DNA of 52,277 nt from Caldilineae bacterium. Lineage in GTDB: Bacteria > Chloroflexota > Anaerolineae > JAAEKA01. The DNA lies in NCBI GenBank assembly GCA_020634555.1, contig JACKBK010000025.1, positions 1 to 52,277 of the forward strand. The letters are read 5' to 3'. Numbering within the stretch: the first letter of the stretch is position 1; the number at the start of each line of letters is the position of its first letter. The notes under the pieces are model-generated. The model was not told the origin of the DNA and did not search any database. It worked only from the letters and a program-made list of their open reading frames with translations. A program made the position numbers and the translations under genes. Below are positions 9,651-18,173 of the stretch, one piece after another.

Positions 9651-10619
9651 CTATTGCCACAACTGTTTTAGAAAGCGTAACTTCTCGACGGTGTGATCGG
9701 TTTGGCCGCCTTCGTGTTGATTGTAGGGGTAGACTCTGATTTCCTTCAGCCCTTGGAGATGGTTGTAGGCAGCGAATACCGTGCGCGGTGGGCAGATGTC
9801 GTCCATCAACCCGGCGGAAACGAGCGCGGGCGCATCGATGCGGGCCGCGAAGTTGATGCCGTCGAAGTAACTCAGCGTGGCAAAGACGGCGTCGATCTTG
9901 TCCCGATGCACCTTGCAGAACTTTACGATCTCGTTGTACGGCGCCGTGTCTACCAGTTCGGTAGCAGCGCGATAATGGCACAGAAACGGCACATCAGGCA
10001 TCACCGCGGCCACGTCACCGGCCAGCGCGCCTACGGCCAGCGTGATCCCACCGCCCTGGCTGCCGCCGGTCAGCGCAATCCGGCCCGCGTCGATAGCTGG
10101 GTGCGCGCGAGCTGTCTCCACTGCCCGCACACCGTCCACGAAGACTCGCCGATAATAGTAGGTTCGGGGATCCAACACACCGCGCGTCATGAAGCCGGGA
10201 TACTGCGGGTTGCTGAAGTCCGTCTCCAGGTCGGGGGTATCGCCCTTGCGCCATGCGCTGCCCTGCCCGCGCGTGTCCATCACCAGATGCGCGTAACCGG
10301 CCGCGCTGAACGTCAGCCAGTCCAGTGGATGGCCGCGCCCGCCGCCGTAGCCGATGAACTCCACGACACAGGGTAACGGGCCGGAACGCTCGTGCGGCAA
10401 CAGCAGCCACCCCTTGATCGGTTGGCCGCCATAGCCGTTGAAGGTAACGTCAACCGTCTCGATCAAGCTCAGGCCGGCATCGAACGGCTGAAACTGCGGG
10501 TTCAGCGGAAACTGCCGTGTCTCCGCCAGTGTCGTGTCCCAGAAGACGTCAAAATCGCTAGGCTCGACGCGTTGGGGTCGATAGGTGTAAAGTTGCTCTA
10601 ACGGAAGATCGAAAAACAT
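9651..10619 (-). CDS. Acetylxylan esterase / cephalosporin-C deacetylase (carbohydrate esterase family 7)
   Basis: An alpha/beta-hydrolase, 322 aa as in CE7 enzymes, that removes acetyl groups from xylo-oligosaccharides or similar small esters. The N terminus MFFDLPLEQLYTYRP is typical. The CE7 signatures are RGQG (DTRGQGSAW), the nucleophile elbow GGSQGG, and the HE motif near the C terminus (NQHEGG), with the acid in GLMDDICPP. There is no signal peptide, so it is probably cytoplasmic. AAGGAG precedes the ATG. It converges with trpC and is divergent from the HEPN/MNT pair. Confidence 0.93.
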   Translation of the reverse strand: MFFDLPLEQLYTYRPQRVEPSDFDVFWDTTLAETRQFPLNPQFQPFDAGLSLIETVDVTFNGYGGQPIKGWLLLPHERSGPLPCVVEFIGYGGGRGHPLDWLTFSAAGYAHLVMDTRGQGSAWRKGDTPDLETDFSNPQYPGFMTRGVLDPRTYYYRRVFVDGVRAVETARAHPAIDAGRIALTGGSQGGGITLAVGALAGDVAAVMPDVPFLCHYRAATELVDTAPYNEIVKFCKVHRDKIDAVFATLSYFDGINFAARIDAPALVSAGLMDDICPPRTVFAAYNHLQGLKEIRVYPYNQHEGGQTDHTVEKLRFLKQLWQ

Positions 10620-10654
10620 GGTGCTCCTTGCGATTGGAATAGCTAATGAGCGCT

Positions 10655-10682
10655 TTGCACGCGCCCGTCCACATGTTATAAT
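10655..10682 (+). promoter_or_regulatory. Candidate promoter of the HEPN/MNT pair
   Basis: A perfect TATAAT at 10677-10682 is preceded at 16 nt by TTGCAC (10655-10660). It lies 18 nt before the MNT start codon, in the divergent gap to the esterase gene. Confidence 0.6.
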
Positions 10683-10699
10683 TTACAGGCAGGTAGCTA

Positions 10700-11107
10700 A
10701 TGGACACAACCAGTGTTGGTATCTATTCAGAATACATTGTTGCTTGGCGTGAGCATGAACGAGAGGCGCAGCTTCGTACTCAGGAACGTGCTGCGCGGGC
10801 GAGAGCCGCGGCCGAAACGTGTGCAGCGTACTTAGCTGAGCACCACGATGTAAGGCGGGTGTGGCTCTTCGGTTCACTTGTGCAGCCACTGCGCGCGCAT
10901 GCACAGACAGATATCGATCTGGCAGTGGAAGGTCTCGCGCCCGCTGACTATTTCATGGCGCTTGCTGGTTTGTACACGCTGGTCGATACCGGAGTTGAGA
11001 TCGATCTTGTGCCGATAGAGACGGCACAGCCGCTGGTATCAAAACGTATATTCTCCGAAGGAGAGATTCTCTATGCAGCCAAGCAAGATACCGGGCCTGA
11101 TTGCTGA
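10700..11107 (+). CDS. MNT-type minimal nucleotidyltransferase (antitoxin)
   Basis: A 135-aa protein with the nucleotidyltransferase signature GSLVQPLRAHAQTDIDLAV: the GS of the fold, then the D-x-D metal pair, with a third acidic residue in the later EIDLV strand. MNT partners of HepT-type toxins inactivate the toxin by adding AMP to it. The N-terminal helix (about residues 15-50, rich in Arg and Ala) is longer than in minimal MntA. The gene overlaps the next one by 35 nt in a different frame, the usual tight coupling of this pair. Function is inferred from family and neighbour. Confidence 0.85.
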   Translation: MDTTSVGIYSEYIVAWREHEREAQLRTQERAARARAAAETCAAYLAEHHDVRRVWLFGSLVQPLRAHAQTDIDLAVEGLAPADYFMALAGLYTLVDTGVEIDLVPIETAQPLVSKRIFSEGEILYAAKQDTGPDC

Positions 11108-11561
11108 CCTTGATCTCGCTCTCGCCAACCTTCAACGCGTTGCCAGTCATCAGAGCGAGGTAGTGGACGCAATCAATAGAGAAACAGATTTCTTCTTGAG
11201 AAGCGCGGCCGGTGTCGTCTTGCAAGATTTCTACAACACGGTTGAAAAAACGCTTCAGCGAATCGCTACTGAACTGGATGGATCACTGCCTTCCGGTGAA
11301 GCTTGGCATCAACAGCTTGTTCAGCGCATGACCGTTGCTATTCCCGGGCGACGTCCGGCAGTGCTGGATCAAGAATTGGCGAATACCCTGGTAACGTATC
11401 TTCGCTTCCGACACCTCTTTCGAAACATCTATGGTTTCGACCTCGACTGGGACCGCATCGAACCATTGCTTGTTGAATTGCCAACCGTGATCGAGATCTT
11501 TCGCGTCAGACTCGATGAGTTTCGTCGCTTTCTCCTTGTGCTACACTCGGCTGAATCTTAG
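11073..11561 (+). CDS. HepT-like HEPN-domain protein (putative RNase toxin)
   Basis: A 162-aa, mostly helical protein. The HEPN-type R-x-x-x-H element is visible in RFRHLFRNIYGFDLDW, which resembles the variant HepT proteins paired with MNT antitoxins rather than the classical RNxxxHxY. HEPN toxins cleave RNA. Both the overlap with the MNT gene and the order antitoxin-then-toxin support a type VII-like system. The stop overlaps a fragment of an old glycosyltransferase gene on the other strand. Confidence 0.8.
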   Translation: MQPSKIPGLIADLDLALANLQRVASHQSEVVDAINRETDFFLRSAAGVVLQDFYNTVEKTLQRIATELDGSLPSGEAWHQQLVQRMTVAIPGRRPAVLDQELANTLVTYLRFRHLFRNIYGFDLDWDRIEPLLVELPTVIEIFRVRLDEFRRFLLVLHSAES

Positions 11562-11650
11562 CGACCTGCGTTTCTCATCACCAGCCCGCACAACGCCTCA
11601 TGAGCATCGATAACCGTGTCCCAACTGTACAAAGCCGCAGCGCGCTGGCA
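11558..11650 (-). pseudogene. Relic of the C terminus of a GT4 glycosyltransferase
   Basis: Read on the minus strand, this stretch encodes RAAALYSWDTVIDAHEAL and then a stop. That matches the C-terminal RAAAVYSWQAVTDAYEAL of the intact GT4 gene ending at 13414. An in-frame stop lies just upstream and nothing else of the gene is seen. It is therefore a 30-codon remnant, left between the HEPN gene and the glycan operon, and marks a duplication or deletion at the operon's end. Confidence 0.6.
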
Positions 11651-11710
11651 GTCCTTATCGATTCATCTTCGGCACCGGTCCATCGGTTGCGAGCCCGCCT
11701 TTCTGTTGTA

Positions 11711-13402
11711 TCATAGACCCGCGTCGCCTGACACAATTTTACACGGCGCGCCGGCGCCCAGATCGTATAGCCGCACCCCCTCCTTGCCGTACAGCGCCTT
11801 GATCGACGGATCTGTGCTCATTACATCGCGTTTCGAGTCGGTCAGCAGATAGCGGATGCCATAGCGATGGCACAGCTCAGTATACCGGCCCGCGTCAATG
11901 ACCGCGCGCAGCACTTTGTCTTTGGCCGCGGTGCTGGCCGGAATCCGCGACACATAGCCAAAGGCCATTGGTTTCTCATGGATAGTCTGGTAGTACAGCG
12001 CGATCGGCGCCCGGCTGACGGTGTCCACGACGGCGTCGTTGCCTGGCAGACTGTGCAGCAGCGTGATGTAGTCCGGCTCCTGGATACGGGTCTGCGGCAG
12101 GGGTTTGGGCATATACTCCACAGCCAACAGGACCAGAAGGAGGGCAGCCGCGATCTGGGTCCTCCTCGAACGCTGAAATAGCAGCTTGAACCCGGCGGCC
12201 GAGATCACCGACGCGCTCAGGAAGACCATCACTATCATGCGCAACGGCACCCGAGACACACGCAACGGTGGAAAAAGGCGCCGGAAGATCAAGTCGTAGG
12301 GTAGTTTGATGTCCGACACCTGCCTGCCCCAGATGTGCAGCACCGGCCCCAAGCTCATGATGGCGAAGAAGAACAGCAGAAAATACCAGTAGGGCAGGCT
12401 GGGCATGGTGACCTGGCGTCGCTTGATGACCACATAGACCAGCAGCGCAATAACAGCCCAACCCACGTAGACGCTGGTCTCGTGGATGTTGCCGGGGAGT
12501 CGGGACCAGAAAGCCTGGGTCAACTCGGCAAAGCGCCAATGGCCGCCGGGGATGAACGGCGCCAGGAGATCCAGCGAAAAATGCTGCGGCAGGTAATCGG
12601 TCAGCAGCGGATCCCTGGCCTGCATCCGCAGCAGAGCGATAACCAGAACGCCCGACGTTGCCAGAACGCCGAAGAGGAACAGAAGCAAGGGACCGCGGTA
12701 GGTTCGGCGCGTAAAGAACAACGCATCGCGCTGCTGGATTGCAATCCAGACGACCAGAAAACCCGCCGCCAGCACTGAGTAGAGAAAGTAGTAGTAATCG
12801 CACAGCATCACCAGCAAGAGAGTCAACGCAGCCGCCAGGCCGAGCCACAGCCTGGGCCTGGTTAGCAGCATCATCCAGAACAGCAGGAAAAGGGGGATCC
12901 ACTCTAGCGACACCAGGTTCATGTGACCTTCGGCGTGGGCAAAGTGATACGGCGAGAATGCGAAGATGCAGCCGGCAATGATGCTGGGCCAATACGCGCG
13001 TGTGAGATAGTAGGCCAACCAGAAAGTTGTCAGCCCCGCAACCACGAAGGAAAAAATGATCACTACGTTATGCGCCTGGGTCGGGCTCAGCACACGCAAC
13101 AATGGAATGCCCATCAAGCCGTTGAATGGGTTGAGCGTGTGCCCCAAGAGGGTGACGCCGTAGGGGAAGTGCAGGTAGCTTGTCTGCCAGGGATTCTGGC
13201 CAAGCTCGGTGATGGCCTTGTTGACCCACCACATGTTCCACACATTTTGCAGACCGTCGCCTGCGTCGGCGAAGATGTGCGTCGAAAACGAGCGGATCAG
13301 GGGAAAGGTTAAAAGAACGAAGACAAGAAAATAGACAAGGGCTGGCAACGCCCCCATCATCGTCAACGTCTGAAACCGCGACCTTGCGCGTGTGGTGTCC
13401 AT
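11711..13402 (-). CDS. Multi-pass membrane protein, GT-C-like (putative lipid-linked sugar transferase)
   Basis: A 563-aa protein with roughly ten or more hydrophobic helices from residue 15 to about 450, then a soluble tail. The first extracytoplasmic loop carries acidic residues (FADAGDGLQNVWNMWW), as expected for a GT-C active site. Later segments such as LRVSRVPLRMIV and YYQTIHEKP recur in the partial gene at 50317-52277, so the two are paralogues. I chose the ATG at 13402, 11 nt after the previous stop; the 63 residues encoded upstream are a shadow of the GT4 gene. It is the last gene of the glycan operon. The substrate is unknown. Confidence 0.75.
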   Translation of the reverse strand: MDTTRARSRFQTLTMMGALPALVYFLVFVLLTFPLIRSFSTHIFADAGDGLQNVWNMWWVNKAITELGQNPWQTSYLHFPYGVTLLGHTLNPFNGLMGIPLLRVLSPTQAHNVVIIFSFVVAGLTTFWLAYYLTRAYWPSIIAGCIFAFSPYHFAHAEGHMNLVSLEWIPLFLLFWMMLLTRPRLWLGLAAALTLLLVMLCDYYYFLYSVLAAGFLVVWIAIQQRDALFFTRRTYRGPLLLFLFGVLATSGVLVIALLRMQARDPLLTDYLPQHFSLDLLAPFIPGGHWRFAELTQAFWSRLPGNIHETSVYVGWAVIALLVYVVIKRRQVTMPSLPYWYFLLFFFAIMSLGPVLHIWGRQVSDIKLPYDLIFRRLFPPLRVSRVPLRMIVMVFLSASVISAAGFKLLFQRSRRTQIAAALLLVLLAVEYMPKPLPQTRIQEPDYITLLHSLPGNDAVVDTVSRAPIALYYQTIHEKPMAFGYVSRIPASTAAKDKVLRAVIDAGRYTELCHRYGIRYLLTDSKRDVMSTDPSIKALYGKEGVRLYDLGAGAPCKIVSGDAGL

Positions 13403-13413
13403 GGTCGTCTTCT

Positions 13414-14517
13414 TCACCGGAGGATACGACGAAACAGCGCTTCGTACGCATCGGTGACCGCCTGCCAACTGTACACAGCCGCGGCGCGCTCGGCAGCCCG
13501 GCGGCGGTAGGCAGCGACCAGCGGCGGCGCGTCGAGCAATGTTCGCAGCACCGGCGCCAGCGACTCTGCCCCAGCCCGGCCGTTGTACCACAGCCCGGCA
13601 TCGCCGATGGTCTCCAGGTTCTCCGGCGTGTTATGGGCCACCACGCAGTTGCCCAAGGACATAGCCTCGACCAACGCAGGGTGGGTACCGCCAACACCGC
13701 TGGTCTCCACAAAGGCATAGGCGTTGCTGCCCAACTCCTGATAGCCGTCGCCAAAGACATAGCCGGTGAAGATGATGCGCGGATCATCGCCGGCCAGCGC
13801 GCGCAGCTCTGCCTTGTAGGCCTCTGCATAGGACGCATCACCGACCACCACACAGCTCATGTCGGTGTCCAACGCCCGCCAAGCCGTTACCAGATGGTGC
13901 GCACAGTTCTCCGGCACCAGCCGCCCCACGAACAACACATAACGTCGCGGCTCCAACCCGAAGCGCGCCAGCGTCTCACCGGGGTCGCGCCGCGGCAGGT
14001 CCGCTCCGTAGGCGATGTAGGTGGAACGCGCGCCGTATTCCTGCTCGTAGTAACGCTGTACCACACGGCTGTCGGTGATGATCGCGTTGGGCAGCACGGT
14101 GGACATACGTTCAGCGAACTGGATGTAGCGCTTGGCCATGGGTGGCCACTTCTCACGCTTCCAGTCCAGCCCATCCACGTTGAGCAGCGACTTCTGCCCG
14201 GCCAGCCGCGGTATCCACGTTACCAGGCTGTTGCCGGCGATGAAATACAGGCTGATGTCGTAGCCTTGCGCCAGTCCGTGCAGGCTGGAGATGAAGCTGT
14301 GGACGATGGTGTCCAGGTACTTGTTGGCGATAGTCGGCAGCTTCACCAGACGCATCCCCTTGTAGGTCGGCTGGTCGTAGGTGATGTGGTGGCTGCGGCA
14401 GTAGACCGTCACTTCGTGGCCGCGCGCCACCAACCGGCTGCCGAGTTCCTCGACACAGGTCTCAAAGCCGCTGTAGCTGGCCGGCACGCCGCGCGTGCCT
14501 AACATGGCGATTTTCAT
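13414..14517 (-). CDS. GT4 glycosyltransferase with DUF1972 N-terminal domain (rhamnosyltransferase-like)
   Basis: A cytoplasmic glycosyltransferase of 367 aa. The N terminus MKIAMLGTRGVPASYSGFET is the DUF1972 signature; the GPGTTRG-like loop binds the acceptor. The C-terminal Rossmann domain has YVLFVGRLVPENCAHHL and the donor-binding GGTHPALVEAMSLGNCVVA, where the E-x7-E-type element is changed. It probably adds a sugar to a lipid-linked intermediate. It starts 2 nt after the upstream gene and is 11 nt before the next, so it is co-transcribed. Confidence 0.88.
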   Translation of the reverse strand: MKIAMLGTRGVPASYSGFETCVEELGSRLVARGHEVTVYCRSHHITYDQPTYKGMRLVKLPTIANKYLDTIVHSFISSLHGLAQGYDISLYFIAGNSLVTWIPRLAGQKSLLNVDGLDWKREKWPPMAKRYIQFAERMSTVLPNAIITDSRVVQRYYEQEYGARSTYIAYGADLPRRDPGETLARFGLEPRRYVLFVGRLVPENCAHHLVTAWRALDTDMSCVVVGDASYAEAYKAELRALAGDDPRIIFTGYVFGDGYQELGSNAYAFVETSGVGGTHPALVEAMSLGNCVVAHNTPENLETIGDAGLWYNGRAGAESLAPVLRTLLDAPPLVAAYRRRAAERAAAVYSWQAVTDAYEALFRRILR

Positions 14518-14519
14518 GG

Positions 14520-16724
14520 CTAATTCTGGTTACCTTGAACCAGGGTGGCGCTTGCCAGCCGGGCAAACTGCTTGCCCTGGTTGCGGAACGTGATCTCCAA
14601 CGGTTGAACGGATTGTGTCATTGCATCGGGCAGCGGAATGCGTTCGGTTGTCCAGCCGTCGCTGCCGCCGACCACAGCCAGGGGTTGGCCGTTTACCGCC
14701 ACTTCCAGCGCCACGCCTGGCCGATCGCGGTGCAACAACGCCAGATCGGCCGGTCCGGGCGCAGCAACGGCCAGGGTAGCGGTCACGTTTTCACCTGGTT
14801 CCAGACGCACACTGGGCCGCGGCCGGATGCTGGCATCTTCTAATGGGACAAAGTAATGAACAGCCGGCAGCGCGTTGCTTTCGATCCAGGACACCAGTGC
14901 CGGCTGGTCGCCGGCGGAACCGGTCAACGAAATGTCTATCTTCCCGTCAATAGGTGTCGCAGCCGGCAGGCTTATCTCCTGCCAGCGCATCTGGCTGCCC
15001 GCCAGCGATGCGACCGGCTGGCCGTTGGCGTCAATCTGGAGTCCACTGTCAGGCGGCAAAAAGACGTGCAGAGTGATGGCCGGACTCACGCCGGATGCAA
15101 AGTAGAAGCTTTGATCGCTTGCCTGGGTCGGCTCAGCGCTGCGCCACCAGGAGGCATCGGAGAGATCACGCTGCGTTTCAAGCCCCGGGCCGCGGCGGTA
15201 GATGATGCTGCGGAAGCCTTCTTCCCTGGCCATATCCACCGGTTCATAGCGTTTTCGGAACCAGGGCGCTTCGCTCAACACGGTTGGGTAACTGTCGCGA
15301 CCTCCCAGCAGCACCAACTCTGGCTGATAGCGTTGGATTGTCCAGGTTGCCTTGTCGGAAGGTGAGACGCTCAGATGGGCCACATCGCGCTGCAACAAAC
15401 CAGCGAAATCCACGATCGGGCAATCGCTCACGTAACCGATGAGACCGATCTCGCTCATGCCGACCTGGAGCGCGTCCCCGTCGGCAGCGCAAAGCTCGCG
15501 CAAGACCTCACCGCTGCGCATATAAGCTTGCTCGCGCTGGCGCGTTTCCGGCGGCGCAGCTAGAACCGCAGCAGCGGCAGCTGCTGGAACGAGGGCTGCC
15601 AGGGCCAGCGCCAAAGCAACAAGTCCGGCCGCCCATTTGGGTTGGCGTCGTTGGGCAAGTCTATCTGCCAGCCCGCCCACGCCTGCTGCCAGGCCATCAC
15701 CGGCCAGCAAGCCCAGCACCGGTGCGAAAGGAGCATAATACCAGAAGTAGCTGCGCACGCCCAACAGTGTCTGCGCCACAATCGTCAACACGGCCCAGAG
15801 CAGGAGAGGCAGCCGACCGGTGTTTCGCCATACGAGCACCAGTCCCACCACGGCCAGGACCGCGGCTACGAGAAACCGGCGCGCCCAGTCGCCAGCGGCG
15901 AGCACCAGTCCGGGGCCCCAGCGCGGCACTGCTTCTCCCAGCCCTTGCGTTGCCTTGGCGACCAGCGTATTGGGTACGGGCGAGCCGTAGTAAAGCCACG
16001 CGAACATAAGCCATGGCACGCTCAAAGCGATATACAACGCCAGTGGCCGCCATGCCACCCGTCGCCGTGTGACCAGCCAATGCAGCCCAACGGCAACGGC
16101 GACCAGAACACCGTCTGGCCGCAGCAGGAATGCCAGTGCAGCCGCGCCCGCCGTCCATAACAGCCAGCGCGTCTCCGCGCGCGAGTCGCCTGCCAGCCGG
16201 TATGCCCGCCCGTAAGCTGCAAATGTCGCCAGGATCGCGGCGATGAACAAAGGCGTTTCCATGCCTATAGCTGGGCTGAGCAGCGGAAAGGTCAGAGTAA
16301 GGCCAACAGCCAGGGTGGCTGACAACGCGGAAAGCGAACCTGTCGCCCCGCCGGTTTGCCTTGTGGTGATGGCCTGCGAGCTCAGATCGATCACCAACGC
16401 GCCAACCGCCAGCAACGCCACGCCGTTCAAAGCCAATCCAAGGGCAACAAAATCCTTGCTAACGACCGAGGCGGCCGCGAGAAGCAGCATGTATCCTGGC
16501 GTGGTTATCGAAAGCACTCGTTCACCTGGGTTGAACACGGGACCCAGGCCATTGGCGAGGTTGCGGGCGACCCGGTACGTGATGTACGCGTCGTCGTTTG
16601 GACCCAGCCGGCTCATGTAGAGCACGTTGAGCGCCGCGAGCAGCAGAACCAGCGCCCAGGGCACGAGACGCCAGATCTTGCCGGTCGTTGAAAACACGCC
16701 CACAGGCGTAGATGATTGGGTCAT
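14520..16724 (-). CDS. GT-C family membrane glycosyltransferase with C-terminal beta domain
   Basis: A 734-aa protein. About a dozen hydrophobic helices fill residues 20-400, followed by a soluble region of over 300 residues. The first loop has the acidic motif GPNDDAYITYRVARNLANG and then FNPGERV, a pattern shared with AftB-like and related GT-C arabinofuranosyl/mannosyltransferases that use polyprenyl-phosphate sugars on the outer face. The C-terminal part alternates beta-strand segments, perhaps a carbohydrate-binding module. The start codon overlaps the stop of the upstream gene (ATGA), so translation is coupled. Confidence 0.8.
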   Translation of the reverse strand: MTQSSTPVGVFSTTGKIWRLVPWALVLLLAALNVLYMSRLGPNDDAYITYRVARNLANGLGPVFNPGERVLSITTPGYMLLLAAASVVSKDFVALGLALNGVALLAVGALVIDLSSQAITTRQTGGATGSLSALSATLAVGLTLTFPLLSPAIGMETPLFIAAILATFAAYGRAYRLAGDSRAETRWLLWTAGAAALAFLLRPDGVLVAVAVGLHWLVTRRRVAWRPLALYIALSVPWLMFAWLYYGSPVPNTLVAKATQGLGEAVPRWGPGLVLAAGDWARRFLVAAVLAVVGLVLVWRNTGRLPLLLWAVLTIVAQTLLGVRSYFWYYAPFAPVLGLLAGDGLAAGVGGLADRLAQRRQPKWAAGLVALALALAALVPAAAAAAVLAAPPETRQREQAYMRSGEVLRELCAADGDALQVGMSEIGLIGYVSDCPIVDFAGLLQRDVAHLSVSPSDKATWTIQRYQPELVLLGGRDSYPTVLSEAPWFRKRYEPVDMAREEGFRSIIYRRGPGLETQRDLSDASWWRSAEPTQASDQSFYFASGVSPAITLHVFLPPDSGLQIDANGQPVASLAGSQMRWQEISLPAATPIDGKIDISLTGSAGDQPALVSWIESNALPAVHYFVPLEDASIRPRPSVRLEPGENVTATLAVAAPGPADLALLHRDRPGVALEVAVNGQPLAVVGGSDGWTTERIPLPDAMTQSVQPLEITFRNQGKQFARLASATLVQGNQN

Positions 16725-18007
16725 GACGCCAGACGGGTTGGCCGGGCAGCCGCGTACACTGCCAGCGTCTCAGCAGCGCAGCGATCCCAGGAAAACTGGG
16801 CGGCGCGGCGCAATCCGCGGGCGCGCAGATCGACCCGCAGGTCAGCGCTTGCCAGCACGTCGTACAGCCCTTGTGCCAGCGAGTCGACGCTCAACGGATC
16901 GACGTTTATCGCAGCGTCGCCCACGACCTCCGGCAACGAGGCGGCGTTAGAGCAGACAACCGGTGTGCCGCAGGCCATGGCCTCCAGCGGCGGCAGGCCA
17001 AATCCCTCGTACAGCGACGGGTAGACAAACGCGGTTGCTGCGCTGTACAGCGCCGGCAGATCAGCATCGTCCACGTAGCCCGGAAACACAACACGATCCT
17101 CCAGACCCGCCTGCTGTACCGTCGCGAAGATCTCGCTCTCCCGCCACAGCGCCTTGCCGGCCACGACCAGTGAACAGTCTTCAGAGGTGATCCTCCGCTG
17201 TTCGCCGTTAGTCTCCGACTGTCTACTGTCTACTGTTAACTGGTCACTGGCCACTGCCTGGCCGAACGCCTCGATGAGCCGTCCGATGTTCTTGCGCGGT
17301 TGCAAGTTGCCCAGCGCCAGAAGGAAAGGACGGTCGCCGATGCCATATTTGCTGCGGACAGCACGCAGCGCGGCCGGGTCGCTCACCGGTTGGAACTGCT
17401 GGGCTGCGGCCTCGTAGGTGACCGCAATCCGCTGCGGATCGATTCCGTAGCGCTGGACGATCTCACGCTTGGCGTGCTGGCTGACGGTGATCACGCGCGC
17501 AGCGCGGCGGGCGCTAAACGGCACCAGCGTCTTGAGAATCGCGTAGTCGCGCGGCGAGAAGAACTCCGGATAGTGCTCAAAGGAGATGTCATGAATGGTA
17601 ACGACCACCGGGCAGGAGACAACCGGCGGCGCGTTGTAAGTCACGTGCAATACATCCACCAAACGGCGCAGCGCGACAGCCGGCAGACCGAGAGGAATGC
17701 GCAGCAGCGCGGTGGCGGGACGCAGCGTTACCACAGCGGCGTGTGGAAAATCGCGCAGTTCCGGCAAGGCCGCGCGCAGCCGCTCCGGATGCGGCGTCAG
17801 CAGCGAGAAGCGCGGCGTCGCACCCCAGCGCCGGGCTTCGGCCCTCTGCAAGCCGTTCGGCGCGCGCGCGGGCTCGCCCGCATCCCACGAAAATCCCTTG
17901 GGATCCCGTCCCGCAACCCGCAGCAGCCCGCGGATCAGGTTGAGGGTGTAGGTTTCGTTGCCGGTTTCCCGTTCGCCCACCATGTGGGCGTCAATGGCGA
18001 TGTGCAT
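16721..18007 (-). CDS. GT4 glycosyltransferase (mannosyltransferase-like) with in-frame inserts
   Basis: N terminus MHIAIDAHMVGERETGNETY and the C-terminal motifs FLLALGNLQPRKNIGRLIEAF, VFPGYVDDADLPALYSAA and PSLYEGFGLPPLEAMACGTP define a GT4 enzyme with the E-x7-E catalytic pair. It is 428 aa, about 50 longer than close relatives. Two segments have no counterpart: residues about 33-67 (GRDPKGFSWDAGEPARAPNG and on) and about 253-279 (between AFGQA and LVVAGKALWRE). Both are encoded by repeat-like DNA. The start at 18007 has no clear ribosome binding site because a hairpin arm lies directly upstream; the longer frame from 18115 runs through that hairpin. Confidence 0.87.
   Translation of the reverse strand: MHIAIDAHMVGERETGNETYTLNLIRGLLRVAGRDPKGFSWDAGEPARAPNGLQRAEARRWGATPRFSLLTPHPERLRAALPELRDFPHAAVVTLRPATALLRIPLGLPAVALRRLVDVLHVTYNAPPVVSCPVVVTIHDISFEHYPEFFSPRDYAILKTLVPFSARRAARVITVSQHAKREIVQRYGIDPQRIAVTYEAAAQQFQPVSDPAALRAVRSKYGIGDRPFLLALGNLQPRKNIGRLIEAFGQAVASDQLTVDSRQSETNGEQRRITSEDCSLVVAGKALWRESEIFATVQQAGLEDRVVFPGYVDDADLPALYSAATAFVYPSLYEGFGLPPLEAMACGTPVVCSNAASLPEVVGDAAINVDPLSVDSLAQGLYDVLASADLRVDLRARGLRRAAQFSWDRCAAETLAVYAAARPTRLAS
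17171..17257. repeat. Repeat-derived in-frame insertion in the GT4 gene
   Basis: On the plus strand the segment reads GACTGTCTACTGTCTACTGT, then TAACTGGTCACTGGCCACTG, preceded by CCAGTGAACAGTCTTC. CCAGTGAACAGTC is nearly the complement of the distal GACTGT...TCACTGG. It adds about 27 codons between the beta strand ending IEAFGQA and LVVAGKAL. The unit (CTACTGT/CACTGGC) belongs to the same kind of seven-base tract as at 8582-8624. Confidence 0.7.
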
Positions 18008-18009
18008 GA

Positions 18010-18173
18010 GGATTGGCGGATGGCGGGTGGCGGATGGCTGGTGGCAGATGGCGGATTGTGCGAACCATCGCGGTTGGCAACTGGGGCTTCGCAGGAAGGA
18101 AGATAGAGAATGCAAGGGCTACCAGCTTCTTGCTATCGGCTATCTGCTATTTGCCATCCGCTATCCGCTGCGC
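18010..18173. repeat. Short-unit hairpin (GGCGGATGGC / GCTATCCGC) between two glycosyltransferase genes
   Basis: The left arm at 18010-18056 is a run of GGCGGATGGCGGGTGGCGGA units. The right arm at 18130-18173 is a run of GCTATCTGCTATTTGCCATCC units and pairs with it imperfectly. The right arm contains the stop codon of the GT2 gene (18161-18163), and the left arm abuts the start codon of the GT4 gene. Confidence 0.75.

Noticed and set aside
13403..13591. Long N-terminal extension of the GT-C gene ending at 11711
   Set aside because: It overlaps the upstream GT4 gene in another frame and has no family similarity; the ATG at 13402 fits operon spacing.
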